Of a DNA stretch of 64,000 bases, positions 25,747 to 34,099 are shown in pieces. Numbering within the stretch: the stretch's first letter is position 1; the number at the start of each line of letters is the position of its first letter. Position numbers and translations under genes: made by a program. The notes under the pieces are model-generated. The model made no database searches. It had not been told where the DNA came from and saw only the letters and a program-made list of their open reading frames with translations. Source of the DNA: Bacillus methanolicus MGA3 (lineage in GTDB: Bacteria > Bacillota > Bacilli > Bacillales > Cytobacillaceae); the NCBI RefSeq assembly GCF_000724485.1, contig NZ_CP007740.1:1-64000 (forward strand). Direction: 5' to 3'.

Positions 25747-25999
25747 TGACGTCCCTCTCCTCTCTTGTTGTTGGGTTCTGCTCCTTCCATAATTCCGATT
25801 GTTCCAACTTCCATGATGGGGAGGGGAGGTTGACGTCTTTCTTCTTATTTGTATACATCAAATTTAAAAATTCTTTTGAATGGGCAGCCGTAAATAAAGC
25901 TGCACGGATGATTTGATTCCGATCTAGTGTAGTAGCGTGAAACAAACTATCCACATATTGTTTATAAACATCTGCATAACGCACGGTCGGTCTATACAT
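25577..25999 (-). CDS. Small DNA-associated protein, unknown family
   Basis: 140 residues from ATG 25999; GAAGGAGGACGTC precedes it. The N-terminal MYRPTVRYADVYKQYVDSLF...LDRNQIIRAALFTAAHSKEF looks like a compact helical domain of the kind encoded next to plasmid par or rep genes in Bacillaceae. The C-terminal 70 residues overlap the other gene, are highly charged and may be non-conserved. Function not recognised. Confidence 0.55.
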   Translation of the reverse strand: MYRPTVRYADVYKQYVDSLFHATTLDRNQIIRAALFTAAHSKEFLNLMYTNKKKDVNLPSPSWKLEQSELWKEQNPTTREERDVNANCEGKTKVKTNPGTIGRERSEDHKDRRLGQTAGREGEIPFKIRTSGRGIKIRIG

Positions 26000-26099
26000 G
26001 TGACGTCCTCCTTCTATCGTGTTTGACGTCTGTCTGACGTCCTTCACTTCTAATGCTTATACCTTTCCTTCCTCTATTTACTGGCGTCTTCAAGACGTC
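25660..26099. repeat. Cluster of seven GACGTC sites
   Basis: Exact GACGTC at 25660, 25748, 25832, 26002, 26025, 26036 and 26094, most preceded by T. Two lie in the ribosome-site-to-start gaps of the minus-strand genes, and three (26002, 26025, 26036) are closely spaced before the upstream one. Confidence 0.8.
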
Positions 26100-26132
26100 T
26101 TGATAAACAATATTCGACACAGCTTGTCCAAT

Positions 26133-26168
26133 ATGTCCGTTTTTTTCTTGTGGTTTAAAAACGGACAT
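26133..26168. repeat. 12-bp perfect hairpin between divergent genes
   Basis: ATGTCCGTTTTT (26133-26144) pairs exactly with AAAAACGGACAT (26157-26168), 12-nt loop. On the + strand TTTT follows, so it could terminate readthrough toward the XRE gene. Confidence 0.7.
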
Positions 26169-26205
26169 TTTTGCCGAGACTGGATAAAAAAGAGGAGTGA
26201 GCAAA

Positions 26206-26427
26206 TTGTTTGGAATAGGTAAGAAGCGTACTAAATTCGGTAAGTGGATTGATAAAAAGGGGATTAAACAAATTGAACTGGAGGAAGCAGCTAATCTGGG
26301 AAGAGCGACAGTTTCAAATATGTGCAATGATAAAGATTACAAGCCCAAATTCTCCACATTTGCAAAATTACAAAAAGGGCTAAAAAAGATGGGATACAAT
26401 GTTGAATATCATGATTTTTGGATGTGA
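26206..26427 (+). CDS. XRE-family helix-turn-helix regulator
   Basis: 73 residues from TTG 26206, eight bases after AGAGGAG; an in-frame GTG at 26197 overlaps that site. FGKWIDKKGIKQIELEEAANLGRATVSNMCNDKDYKPKF is a Cro/CI-type helix-turn-helix covering almost the whole protein. Divergent from the 25999 gene across the GACGTC cluster and the 26133 hairpin, so it is a likely regulator there. Confidence 0.8.
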   Translation: MFGIGKKRTKFGKWIDKKGIKQIELEEAANLGRATVSNMCNDKDYKPKFSTFAKLQKGLKKMGYNVEYHDFWM

Positions 26428-26446
26428 ATATGATGGAAAACGACAA

Positions 26447-26670
26447 TTATGCCCCCTGATTCATTTTTCTTTTTCGTACAAGACCGATCGATAAAACGTT
26501 GCTTATTTTGAAGATTCTTGGTTGTCGTCTTGTAAAGCAATAGGCTCGAAAAGTGTTTGATGAAATATCAACCACTTTGATTTTCCGTTGGCTTATTTCA
26601 TTCTTGTTGGACAGATAAATCATTTCCAAAATTTCTCCCGATTCCAAAGCTCTTTTAACAAACCCTTCAT
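26447..26670 (-). pseudogene. Small WYL-like protein, frameshifted near its start
   Basis: ATG 26670 after AAAAGGAGG opens MKGLLKE, but one frame over the sequence continues RALESGEILEMIYLSNKNEISQRKIKVVDI...RKQPRIFKISNVLSI-type, the small WYL-like domain found beside SOS-controlled YolD/UvrX genes in Bacillus. Adding one A to the AAAA run at 26653-26656 joins the two into MKGLLKRALESGE. The gene therefore carries a one-base deletion in a homopolymer, either real or a sequencing error. It is transcribed away from a pair of LexA boxes. Confidence 0.65.
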
Positions 26671-26701
26671 CGATCAGACCTCCTTTTTTATTATTATATA
26701 A

Positions 26702-26750
26702 GAACGTTTGTTCTATTCACAGTAGGCTTTCGAACATTTGTTTGTATAAT
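26702..26750. promoter_or_regulatory. Two LexA (SOS) boxes in a divergent promoter
   Basis: GAACGTTTGTTC (26702-26713) fits the Bacillus SOS box GAACNNNNGTTC exactly; GAACATTTGTTT (26732-26743) differs in one base. TATAAT at 26745-26750 is the -10 box for the plus-strand gene. DNA-damage control of both flanking genes is expected. Confidence 0.8.
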
Positions 26751-26777
26751 TAAATGTAAGGAGGTTAGAGAATGTAA

Positions 26778-27026
26778 ATGAAGATCAAACTAACCGTTCA
26801 CCTCGACGTTGAAGATCAAAAACTATTGCAGTTTGGAGACTTTACAGTTCGAAAAGAAGAGGATATTCCAGGCACTGCGTATGAATGGATCTGTGAAATA
26901 AAGAAGGAAACAGGGTATCGAGATACTTGTATCAATAAGGTGATCGTGAACAATGAAAAAGATATAACGGAGGAAGTCCGTGAGATAGATGAGGAACCTA
27001 TACCGGACATAGACTTTGGTAATTAA
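26778..27026 (+). CDS. SOS-promoter small acidic protein, unknown
   Basis: 82 residues, acidic at the C-terminus (EVREIDEEPIPDIDFGN), no family recognised. AAGGAGG at 26758-26764 is followed first by ATG TAA at 26772-26777, a start-stop pair at the better spacing, and then by ATG 26778. The promoter carries LexA boxes. Plasmid anti-SOS or lesion-bypass accessory roles are possible, but nothing in the sequence decides it. Confidence 0.6.
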   Translation: MKIKLTVHLDVEDQKLLQFGDFTVRKEEDIPGTAYEWICEIKKETGYRDTCINKVIVNNEKDITEEVREIDEEPIPDIDFGN

Positions 27027-27090
27027 TTGCTAAACATAAACAAAATATGGTATATTTCAAGAAAACCCTTAACACCATAATTTTTGGTAA

Positions 27091-27120
27091 AACCCTTTCT
27101 GTTTGGAAGGGTTATTTTTT
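27091..27120 (+). terminator. Terminator
   Basis: AACCCTT - loop - AAGGGTT followed by ATTTTTT. Confidence 0.7.
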
Positions 27121-27284
27121 GCGAAAAAAATAATGGTTTACTAATGACGGTACTTTGACGAAATAAAAAATAACAATACGTCAAAATAAGGAGGAGGGGA
27201 GTTAAATCTTTTTACAGTTTAAAATGAACTGAATAATAGATCTTGGTTTACAAGGAATGTTTCTAATTTAAGGAGGTTTATAGT

Positions 27285-28934
27285 TTGTTTATTTCTAAAG
27301 TTAAAATAGTAAATTTTAAACGATTTAAAGGGGAATTTACTTTAAATTTAAATAATGGTCTAAATATATTAGTTGGCAATAATGAGGCGGGAAAATCGAC
27401 AATATTAGAAGCAATTCACTTGGCACTGACAGGTTTGTATAATGGTAGGTATTTAAAAAATGAATTAACACAGTACTTATTTAACAATCAAGTAGTTGAG
27501 GAATATTTAAAAAAAATTAATCAAGGTACTAATGAAGTGGAGGATATGCCTCAAGTTTTAATTGAATTATATTTTAAGGGTGAAGATCTTGATCTACTTG
27601 AGGGAAGCAATAATACTGAAAAGGTTCACGCTCCAGGTATTTCTTTAAAAATAGCATTTGATGAAAAGTATAAAGAAGAGTATGAGGAACTTGTAAAAAG
27701 TGGAGAAGTTAAAACACTTCCTATAGAGTATTATGATATTTTTTGGTCAACATTTGCTCGTGATAATAATATTACTTCAAGAAAAATTCCTATTAAATCA
27801 GCAATGATTGATTCTTCAAGCAATCGTTATCAAAATGGTTCAGATATATATATATCTCGTATAATTCGCGAAAATTTAGAGTTAGATGAAATCGTAGCTG
27901 TTTCCCAAGCACATCGTAAAATGAGAGAATACTTTATGGATGACAGTTCAATTCAAATAATAAATCAAAAATTAAGTAAGTGTTCAACATTATCAGATAA
28001 AAAGATATCGTTTTCTGTTGAACTTTTGACTAAAAATGCATGGGAAAACAGTTTAATGACTTATCTCGATGAAGTCCCTTTCCATTTTATAGGTAAAGGT
28101 GAACAAAGCATCTTAAAAACAGAACTAGCATTATCCCATAAAAAAACTAAAGAAGCTAATGTCATTCTAATAGAAGAACCAGAAAATCATCTTTCACATT
28201 CAAAACTCAATCAACTTATCAATAGAATAAAAGAATATCAGCAAGATAAACAGATAATTATATCAACACATAATAGTTTTGTTGCTAATAAGCTAGGGCT
28301 AGATCATTTGATTTTATTAAATGATAATAAAACAATTCGATTTAATCAACTTGATTATATGACTAAAAGATTTTTTGAAAAAATATCAGGCTATGATACC
28401 TTACGGCTAATTCTTTGTAAAAAAGCTATATTAGTAGAAGGAGATTCTGATGAGTTGATTGTACAAAAAGCTTATATGAAAGAAAATAATGGAAAGTTAC
28501 CAATTGAAGATGGAATTGATGTTATCTCTGTAGGAACATCTTTTTTAAGATTTTTAGAAATTGCTGAAAAGATTTTAAAACCAGTTGTTGTTGTAACAGA
28601 TAATGATGGAGATATAGAATTAATTGAAAAAAAATATAAAAAATATTTATGTAGAGAATCTTATCCAAATATAAAAATTTGTTACGATAAAACAATTGAT
28701 AAAGGTAATTTGATGATTGGTTCTAAACCATTTAATTACAATACTTTAGAACCCAAATTGGTAAAAGTTAATGATATAAAAAAGCTCAATAAAATTTTCG
28801 GAACTAATTTTGAAACAGAAGATCAGCTACATATTTATATGAAAAGAAATAAAACAGAATGTGCACTGAAAATATTTGAAACTGATGAGGAAATTTATTT
28901 TCCAGATTATATCTTGGAGGCTATAAGAGTATGA
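27285..28934 (+). CDS. gajA: Gabija GajA-like OLD-family nuclease (ATPase + TOPRIM)
   Basis: 549 residues from TTG 27285, AAGGAGG eight bases upstream. Residues 1-45 hold the SMC-like ATP-binding start FKRFKG...GNNEAGKST (31-39). LIEEPENHLS is the Walker B, preceded by a signature-like GKGEQ. From about residue 380 the TOPRIM nuclease has ILVEGDSDE (Glu385) and VTDNDGD (Asp439, Asp441). This is the class 2 OLD architecture of GajA, a sequence-specific DNA-nicking enzyme restrained by nucleotides. The helicase partner overlaps by 4 bases, completing a Gabija anti-phage pair. Confidence 0.88.
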   Translation: MFISKVKIVNFKRFKGEFTLNLNNGLNILVGNNEAGKSTILEAIHLALTGLYNGRYLKNELTQYLFNNQVVEEYLKKINQGTNEVEDMPQVLIELYFKGEDLDLLEGSNNTEKVHAPGISLKIAFDEKYKEEYEELVKSGEVKTLPIEYYDIFWSTFARDNNITSRKIPIKSAMIDSSSNRYQNGSDIYISRIIRENLELDEIVAVSQAHRKMREYFMDDSSIQIINQKLSKCSTLSDKKISFSVELLTKNAWENSLMTYLDEVPFHFIGKGEQSILKTELALSHKKTKEANVILIEEPENHLSHSKLNQLINRIKEYQQDKQIIISTHNSFVANKLGLDHLILLNDNKTIRFNQLDYMTKRFFEKISGYDTLRLILCKKAILVEGDSDELIVQKAYMKENNGKLPIEDGIDVISVGTSFLRFLEIAEKILKPVVVVTDNDGDIELIEKKYKKYLCRESYPNIKICYDKTIDKGNLMIGSKPFNYNTLEPKLVKVNDIKKLNKIFGTNFETEDQLHIYMKRNKTECALKIFETDEEIYFPDYILEAIRV

Positions 28935-30049
28935 AGGAAAATAAGTTGATGATAGCAGCTGCTGGATCAGGAAAAACCACATATCTAATTAATGAAGCAT
29001 TAAAACAGACAAACGGTAATGTTCTGATTACAACTTACACTGAGGCAAATGAACAAGAAATTAAAAGAAAAATAATAAAAAAAAATAAAAGTATCCCTAA
29101 AAATATTACTGTTCAGACTTGGTTCTCTTTTTTATTGCAACATGGAGTTAGACCGTATCAGAACTATTTGTTCGAAGATAATATTAATGGAATGATACTA
29201 GTTAATCAGCAGTCAGGATTAAAATATTATTATAAAGGGAGACCAATTTATTTTAAAGAAAACGATACTAGAAATCATTATTTTAATGAACAATTAAAAA
29301 TTTATTCAGATAAAATTTCAAAATTTGTTGTTAGATGTAATGAAAAAAGTAATGGTGCAGTTATTGATAGAATTAGCAGAATATATTCTCATATATTTAT
29401 TGATGAAGTTCAGGATTTGGCTGGTTATGATCTTGAAATATTAAAACTACTTTTTAAAAGCAAATCAAATATACTAATAGTTGGTGATCCACGTCAAGTA
29501 ACATACTTAACTCATCATGAGGCTAAATATAGACAATATAGGGAAGGAAAGATTAAGGAATTCGTACAAACAGAATGTAAAAATTGTAATTGTATTATTG
29601 ATGAAGAGACATTAAACTTTTCTTATAGAAATAATCAGCAAATATGTGATTTTTCATCCAAACTTTATCCAAATTATAAGCCATGTATTTCAAAACAGGA
29701 TGACGATATTAAACATAAAGGTGTTTTTTTAGTAAGAGAAAAAGATATTGATGAATATTTAAGAAGGTATAGCCCTATTCAACTTCGGGATAGTATCCGA
29801 GTAAATGTTCATAAAGATTATCCTTCAATTAATTTTGGTTACTCAAAGGGTTTAACGTTTGATAGAGTTCTAATATACCCTACTAAGCCAATGATTAAAT
29901 GGTTATTAGATCATAACTTTAACTTGCAACCTCAAAGCAGGAGTAAATTTTATGTTGCATTAACTAGAGCTAAGTATAGTGTCGGTATTGTTTTTAATTA
30001 TGATAATAATATTGATATAGAAGGTACGCAGAGATATTGTGAATTATAA
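28931..30049 (+). CDS. gajB: Gabija GajB-like UvrD/PcrA helicase, short form
   Basis: 372-residue superfamily 1 helicase-like protein. Walker A AAGSGKTT at 10-17, HIFIDEVQDLAGYDLEIL (motif II), VGDPRQVTY (motif III), LNFSYRNNQQICDF (motif IV), GYSKGLTFDRVLIYP (motif V) and FYVALTRAKYSVGIVF (motif VI). All motifs are present but the protein is about 120 residues shorter than the described GajB (494 residues), so the accessory subdomains must be reduced. It starts in the gajA stop region (ATGA overlap). Confidence 0.85.
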   Translation: MKENKLMIAAAGSGKTTYLINEALKQTNGNVLITTYTEANEQEIKRKIIKKNKSIPKNITVQTWFSFLLQHGVRPYQNYLFEDNINGMILVNQQSGLKYYYKGRPIYFKENDTRNHYFNEQLKIYSDKISKFVVRCNEKSNGAVIDRISRIYSHIFIDEVQDLAGYDLEILKLLFKSKSNILIVGDPRQVTYLTHHEAKYRQYREGKIKEFVQTECKNCNCIIDEETLNFSYRNNQQICDFSSKLYPNYKPCISKQDDDIKHKGVFLVREKDIDEYLRRYSPIQLRDSIRVNVHKDYPSINFGYSKGLTFDRVLIYPTKPMIKWLLDHNFNLQPQSRSKFYVALTRAKYSVGIVFNYDNNIDIEGTQRYCEL

Positions 30050-30138
30050 TAAAAGTATCTACTAGGAATTTTAGAATTTAAAATACTTTTTACAAAATTA
30101 AACAACCAGAAAATGAACCAGTGAGTAGTTGGAAGATT

Positions 30139-30170
30139 GGGAAACCTTTTATAATAGGTTTCCCTTAATT
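30139..30170 (+). terminator. Terminator of the Gabija operon
   Basis: GGGAAACCT - loop - AGGTTTCCC followed by TTAATTTTT. Confidence 0.85.
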
Positions 30171-30506
30171 TTTGTATATTAACAACAATTGCGATTAATG
30201 TGCTAAAAATAAAAAAGAATTATAAATTCTCTATGTTCTTTTATGACATATCTTTTCCAAATCGGCATGATTATCGTTCAAGTACTCTACAAAACAATTA
30301 TCTTTTTTTTTAATTTGTGCCCTTTGATGTACAGCAATGAAAAATCAGTATACAACAGGCTTTGTGTGAGTGTATATACTCCCTTATCTTGCAGCAAAAA
30401 ATCTTCACCCTTCGGAAGCAGATTTTTTTGACAATGGGATAGTTCTGGATTAAAGAAAGAGTAATAACTAAGGATAAAGCATAAACCCAAGGTTTGGCAC
30501 TCCCAT

Positions 30507-31130
30507 GCCTTTTAATAAGCAAATAGTTTGGACTAAACTAGTTTTAGCTGACTTAATACGTTTTACCAAAGTTGAAGACGATGAGGGTGCTAGAGCAATT
30601 GCTAATACGATTGCTTCGAACTCTTTACATCAAGATTCGTATAGATGAAAATCCATTTCGGCGTATCATATATTCAGCCTTGCAAACATGAGCATCGGAA
30701 AAACAAGAGCTGATATTATGGCAACATTAGCACTGGAAAACGTGATTTTTGGAGCGTATCGGCCGTTGCTTATCTATCGGCGTTTATTCTTTACGTTAAA
30801 GAAAAGTACAAAGAAAAAGTGAATATGCGCCATATTGTTGAAATGGTGGCAAATAAATACCCTAGAGTACTTGCGACTTGCCGAGGACTTGGTATGACGA
30901 TGATGACAATCATCCAAGACATCGGACAGCTAGAAGATAAAAGACGATATGGTCCGGTAATGGCTCGTTCGATTATCAACTGATACCCAGGTTTTTGCGA
31001 ACTAAAGATACCAAAACGGCGAAATATTTTAGTGAGCTTGCCGGAGAAACAAACAGTGAAGCACAAGCAAAAAAGTGCTTCGTATGGACGGAAAGACGGC
31101 TCTAAAAGCATTTCAGAACAATATGTGAAA
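30507..31130 (+). pseudogene. Decayed VirD4/TraG coupling protein of a second transfer system
   Basis: Read in shifting frames this gives VWTKLVLADLIRFTKVEDDEG, SLANMSIGKTRADIMATLAL, DFWSVSAVAYLSAFILYVKE, VNMRHIVEMVANKYPRVLAT, GLGMTMMTIIQDIGQLEDK and FLRTKDTKTAKYFSELAGET. These are the middle and C-terminal motifs of the VirD4-like coupling proteins of Tn5252/CD1115-type elements, unlike the intact protein at 2258. Several stops and frameshifts kill it. The remaining gap 30171-30506 shows nothing I can support. Confidence 0.7.
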
Positions 31131-31468
31131 CGATAAGGTGGATGCGGTACACCTAAAACGACAGATATCTTATTTTAGAAGTTTGGTTTTGTTTCTTGAT
31201 AATAAAGAAATTTCCATAATATAAAAGTCTCCAGTCTTGCTGAAGGTTAATTTTTGGGGAAGTTCTCAACGAATAAGCCGTTGAACGTAAGGGGGGTTCT
31301 GTACTCTGATTGAACATTTTGGATATTACTTTTAGAAAGGATTACTACTTTATTCCATTAAAGGGCAATATCGATAAGACCATCCCTTCTCCAATTTTAA
31401 ACGAACGACTTTAATTTTCAGATCTACTGAATATGAGTTAAAGGTTTGTTCTTTTTTAGTCCATAAAA
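31131..31468. other. Gene-free stretch
   Basis: AT-rich sequence between the coupling-protein wreck and palindromic repeat B. No ORF, hairpin or recognisable fragment that I can support. Confidence 0.4.
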
Positions 31469-31545
31469 AATCCCCTCCCAGGTAGACTCCTAAGAACATC
31501 ATATCAAATGTCCTCTTTTTTTACTGTCTACTTGTAGGGGATAAT
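31469..31545. repeat. Palindromic repeat family, copy B
   Basis: Left arm AATCCCCTCCCAGGTAGAC (31469-31487) and right arm GTCTACTTGTAGGGGATAA (31526-31544), nearly complementary, 38 bases apart. It sits directly behind the methyltransferase gene. Confidence 0.75.
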
Positions 31546-31570
31546 ACCAGGGACCCCTGTTTTTTTACTT

Positions 31571-32446
31571 TTACCAAGTAAAGAATAAACGATCATAAAC
31601 AGTTTCGTTCTCCATTATTTCACCTGCACGTTGTAAACGATTAATCATGCTTATTCCACAGTTGACGTATGTGCCTCTTTCAAACAAACTTTCAGGCGGT
31701 TTTACACTTATATCCTCAGCACCACTTTTTTTCTTCCCGTTAATAGATAACATTACTTTAACTCCACGTTGCTTACACTCGTATATTTTTTGCCATAGAT
31801 CCTCAATTTTAAATTCTTGCGCTCCGTAAAGGATTCCTTGACTATGCGTGTACGGTGGATCGCAATAAATTAAATCTCCTTCTTTAGCCATATCCATAAC
31901 AGTTCTAAAGTCTTCATTTAAAAAGATTACATCTTCTTTGACAAGTTCATGCCAAATTCTTACTCTTCGTTCAAACTCTTCTGGCGGAATAGGAGTGTGT
32001 GGTCCAACTGGAGTACTCATGTATCCGTCTTTCTTACGGAAACGGACAATACCTGAGTAACAGGTTCTTGTTAGAACTGCAAAATCAAGAGCATTAAAGT
32101 CCTTATTAAACCTTTCCCTAATTTTTAGATAATTATTTTTTTTATCTTCGTTGTAATTCTCTATACACTTTCTATAATGATTAATTAAAGTATCAGGATC
32201 ATTCTTTACATAATTAAATATTTTAATTAGAAACGGTAAAATATCGGATCCAACAGCCTTTTCGAATCTTTTAAACAGGGAATTATTATGACTGCAAAGT
32301 GTTCCTAATACTGCTCCACTACCCAAAAAAGGTTCATAATATGTATTTATTTTTTCAGGCATATAGGAAACAATCTCTTCGGCAAAACGATGTTTATTTC
32401 CAACCCATTTTAGTAATTGTGGAACTTCTGTTTTTAACACTGGCAT
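31571..32446 (-). CDS. D12-class DNA adenine methyltransferase of a type II RM system
   Basis: 291 residues from ATG 32446 (TTGAGGTGATAAAC upstream; a GTG 9 bases earlier is less likely). Dam/DpnM-type alpha-class N6-adenine methyltransferase: KWVGNKHR near the start, SAM motif YYEPFLGSGAVLG, and catalytic DPPY at about 196-199 with DLIYCDPPYTHSQ. It protects host DNA from the endonuclease encoded divergently beyond the controller gene. The recognition site cannot be told from sequence; D12 enzymes often see GATC or GATATC. Confidence 0.92.
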   Translation of the reverse strand: MPVLKTEVPQLLKWVGNKHRFAEEIVSYMPEKINTYYEPFLGSGAVLGTLCSHNNSLFKRFEKAVGSDILPFLIKIFNYVKNDPDTLINHYRKCIENYNEDKKNNYLKIRERFNKDFNALDFAVLTRTCYSGIVRFRKKDGYMSTPVGPHTPIPPEEFERRVRIWHELVKEDVIFLNEDFRTVMDMAKEGDLIYCDPPYTHSQGILYGAQEFKIEDLWQKIYECKQRGVKVMLSINGKKKSGAEDISVKPPESLFERGTYVNCGISMINRLQRAGEIMENETVYDRLFFTW

Positions 32447-32505
32447 GTTTATCACCTCAAATTCTTATGCAAATTATACCATAAATATTGTTGAATGTCA
32501 CTTAA

Positions 32506-32544
32506 AGTCTGTAGACGTATAGACTACAAAATAGTAAATTTTGT
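32506..32544. promoter_or_regulatory. Candidate C-protein operators of the RM system
   Basis: AGTCT...AGACT (32506-32525, with GTAGAC and TAGAC direct halves) and the perfect palindrome ACAAAAT AGTAA ATTTTGT (32526-32544) lie in the divergent promoter between methyltransferase and controller genes, where C-boxes of type II systems are found. Confidence 0.6.
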
Positions 32545-32579
32545 ATTGAATTACCAAATCAAAAAGAGTTGATAAGAAC

Positions 32580-32813
32580 ATGATAAATGAGATTGAAATA
32601 AAGAAGAACTTCGGACAGACATTAAAAAAAATTAGAACTAAAAAAGGGTTTAGTCAAGAGGATTTAGCAGATTTATCGGGATTACACAGAACATATATCA
32701 GCGAGGTTGAGCGAGGGGATAGAAATATTTCACTTATAAACATACATAAGATTTGTGCTGCACTAAACATACCTGCATCGACATTTTTTAGGAAAATGGA
32801 AGAGGAAAATTAA
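32580..32813 (+). CDS. Restriction-modification controller (C) protein, XRE family
   Basis: 77 residues; nearly all of it is a helix-turn-helix: FGQTLKKIRTKKGFSQEDLADLSGLHRTYISEVERGDRNISL. Size, fold and position before the endonuclease match C proteins, which delay endonuclease expression when the system enters a new cell and repress themselves later. Two bases separate its stop from the endonuclease ATG. Confidence 0.88.
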   Translation: MINEIEIKKNFGQTLKKIRTKKGFSQEDLADLSGLHRTYISEVERGDRNISLINIHKICAALNIPASTFFRKMEEEN

Positions 32814-32815
32814 TA

Positions 32816-33676
32816 ATGCAAGCAAACAGTAAATATATAAACAAAAGTTCGGCATTTTGGGCTTATGTGAAACTCCTTTCAGAAAAGTTGGGATATTCAA
32901 AAGATGGAAAAGTAATTTATTACTTGGAGCAACAGGCTAGAGCAAAACTAAAAGAGTTAGGTATAAATGTAAAAGAAGATATTTTTCAAGATGTATTAAA
33001 GTATCTAAAATACAGAGCCGATTTACTTAACAAGCAGAAGGACTATCTAATGGATGTAAAAGAAGCAAGAAAATATTTCCAAATCGCCTTTAAAGATCAT
33101 CAACAAAACCACTATACTTGCAAACTTCCGTTAAACAAGCAGAGGAATGAAAAGAAGGATTATGCTTTTTTTACATGCATTATTAATATTATTGCAGAAA
33201 AGGAACTAAGGCATTTTGCAAACAATAACGGTTTAGTTTATGGAAAAGACATTTATTTTGATGATAACCCTATGAATCTATCATATGTATTAAACGTAAA
33301 TAAAGAATTGGAAGGTATAATGTCCCGACGATTTGATGGTGCTTTTCCAAGTACGATCAATCCAATTTTAATTTGGGAAATAAAAGAGTATTATTACACA
33401 ACTACTTTTGGAAGCCGAATTGCTGATGGGGTTTATGAAACTCAGTTAGATGGCTATGAAATAAAAACAATCAGGGAAGAAACACTAAAAAACATTCAAC
33501 ATATATACTTTATCGATGATTATAATACTTGGTGGAATATGGGTAAGTCTTATCTTTGCCGAATTATTGACATGTTACATATGGGCTTAGTAGATGAGGT
33601 AATTATGGGTAAAGAAGTATTTGAAAGATGGCCTCAAATTTTAAGATCAGTACTTAATCAATACTATAAAAAATGA
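32816..33676 (+). CDS. Type II restriction endonuclease, PD-(D/E)xK fold
   Basis: 286 residues. RRFDGAF supplies Asp174 and LIWEIKEYY supplies Glu188-x-Lys190, the D...ExK metal and catalytic set, followed by TTFGSRIADGVYETQLDGYE. The N-terminal 160 residues are helical and basic. Position after the C protein and opposite a D12 methyltransferase identifies the cognate nuclease. Sequence specificity unknown. Confidence 0.85.
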   Translation: MQANSKYINKSSAFWAYVKLLSEKLGYSKDGKVIYYLEQQARAKLKELGINVKEDIFQDVLKYLKYRADLLNKQKDYLMDVKEARKYFQIAFKDHQQNHYTCKLPLNKQRNEKKDYAFFTCIINIIAEKELRHFANNNGLVYGKDIYFDDNPMNLSYVLNVNKELEGIMSRRFDGAFPSTINPILIWEIKEYYYTTTFGSRIADGVYETQLDGYEIKTIREETLKNIQHIYFIDDYNTWWNMGKSYLCRIIDMLHMGLVDEVIMGKEVFERWPQILRSVLNQYYKK

Positions 33677-33688
33677 GCAGGGTGCACA

Positions 33689-33710
33689 TATCCCTGTCAA
33701 GTAGACAATT
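33689..33710. repeat. Palindromic repeat family, half copy D
   Basis: TATCCCTGTCAAGTAGACAATT, reverse complement of the right arms of the family, 12 bases after the endonuclease stop. With copy B it brackets the RM system in inverted orientation. Confidence 0.65.
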
Positions 33711-33868
33711 AAAAAAGAGTATATTATTAAGCTGCGGTCTATTCTTGATATTCAAGCGGGGAAAGGTCGTAGATGAATGGGATCAATCCAAGGAATTACC
33801 GGAAGTAAGTTTAACCAGTTATCTACAGTTATCATGTCTAAACATTTTAATGAAAATAACAGCTAAAT

Positions 33869-33895
33869 ACCACCTTTTATGGGTGGTGTTTTTTA
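33869..33895 (+). terminator. Terminator
   Basis: ACCACC - TTTTATG - GGTGGT followed by GTTTTTTAT. Upstream (33711-33868) shows no gene I would support. Confidence 0.7.
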
Positions 33896-33954
33896 TTCAA
33901 CATAATATCAACTATGTTGTATTTTATCGATGGGAATGGTATTCTTTAGATCAT

Positions 33955-34019
33955 AAATTCAACATAGTTTATTAAAAGAGTCTAAAAAATAAATTCAACA
34001 TAGTTTATTAAAGGATTCG
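33955..34019 (+). repeat. Direct repeat, two units of about 29 nt, period 36
   Basis: AAATTCAACATAGTTTATTAAA occurs at 33955 and again at 33991, followed by AAGAGTC and GGATTCG. CAACATA/TATGTTG also forms an inverted pair at 33899-33921. Confidence 0.75.
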
Positions 34020-34099
34020 AAAAAATGATTGATGAATTCAAAAAGCTTCAAATGCTTAAATGATTTACGTTATTACACTAACGGGCGCTATCCTCTAAT

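Noticed and set aside
30287..30522. Overlapping minus-strand open frames
   Set aside because: No start signals and no recognisable protein; AT-rich intergenic noise behind the Gabija operon.
33673..33975. 100-codon open frame after the restriction enzyme
   Set aside because: No ribosome site, protein-unlike composition, and it runs through half repeat D and a terminator hairpin.
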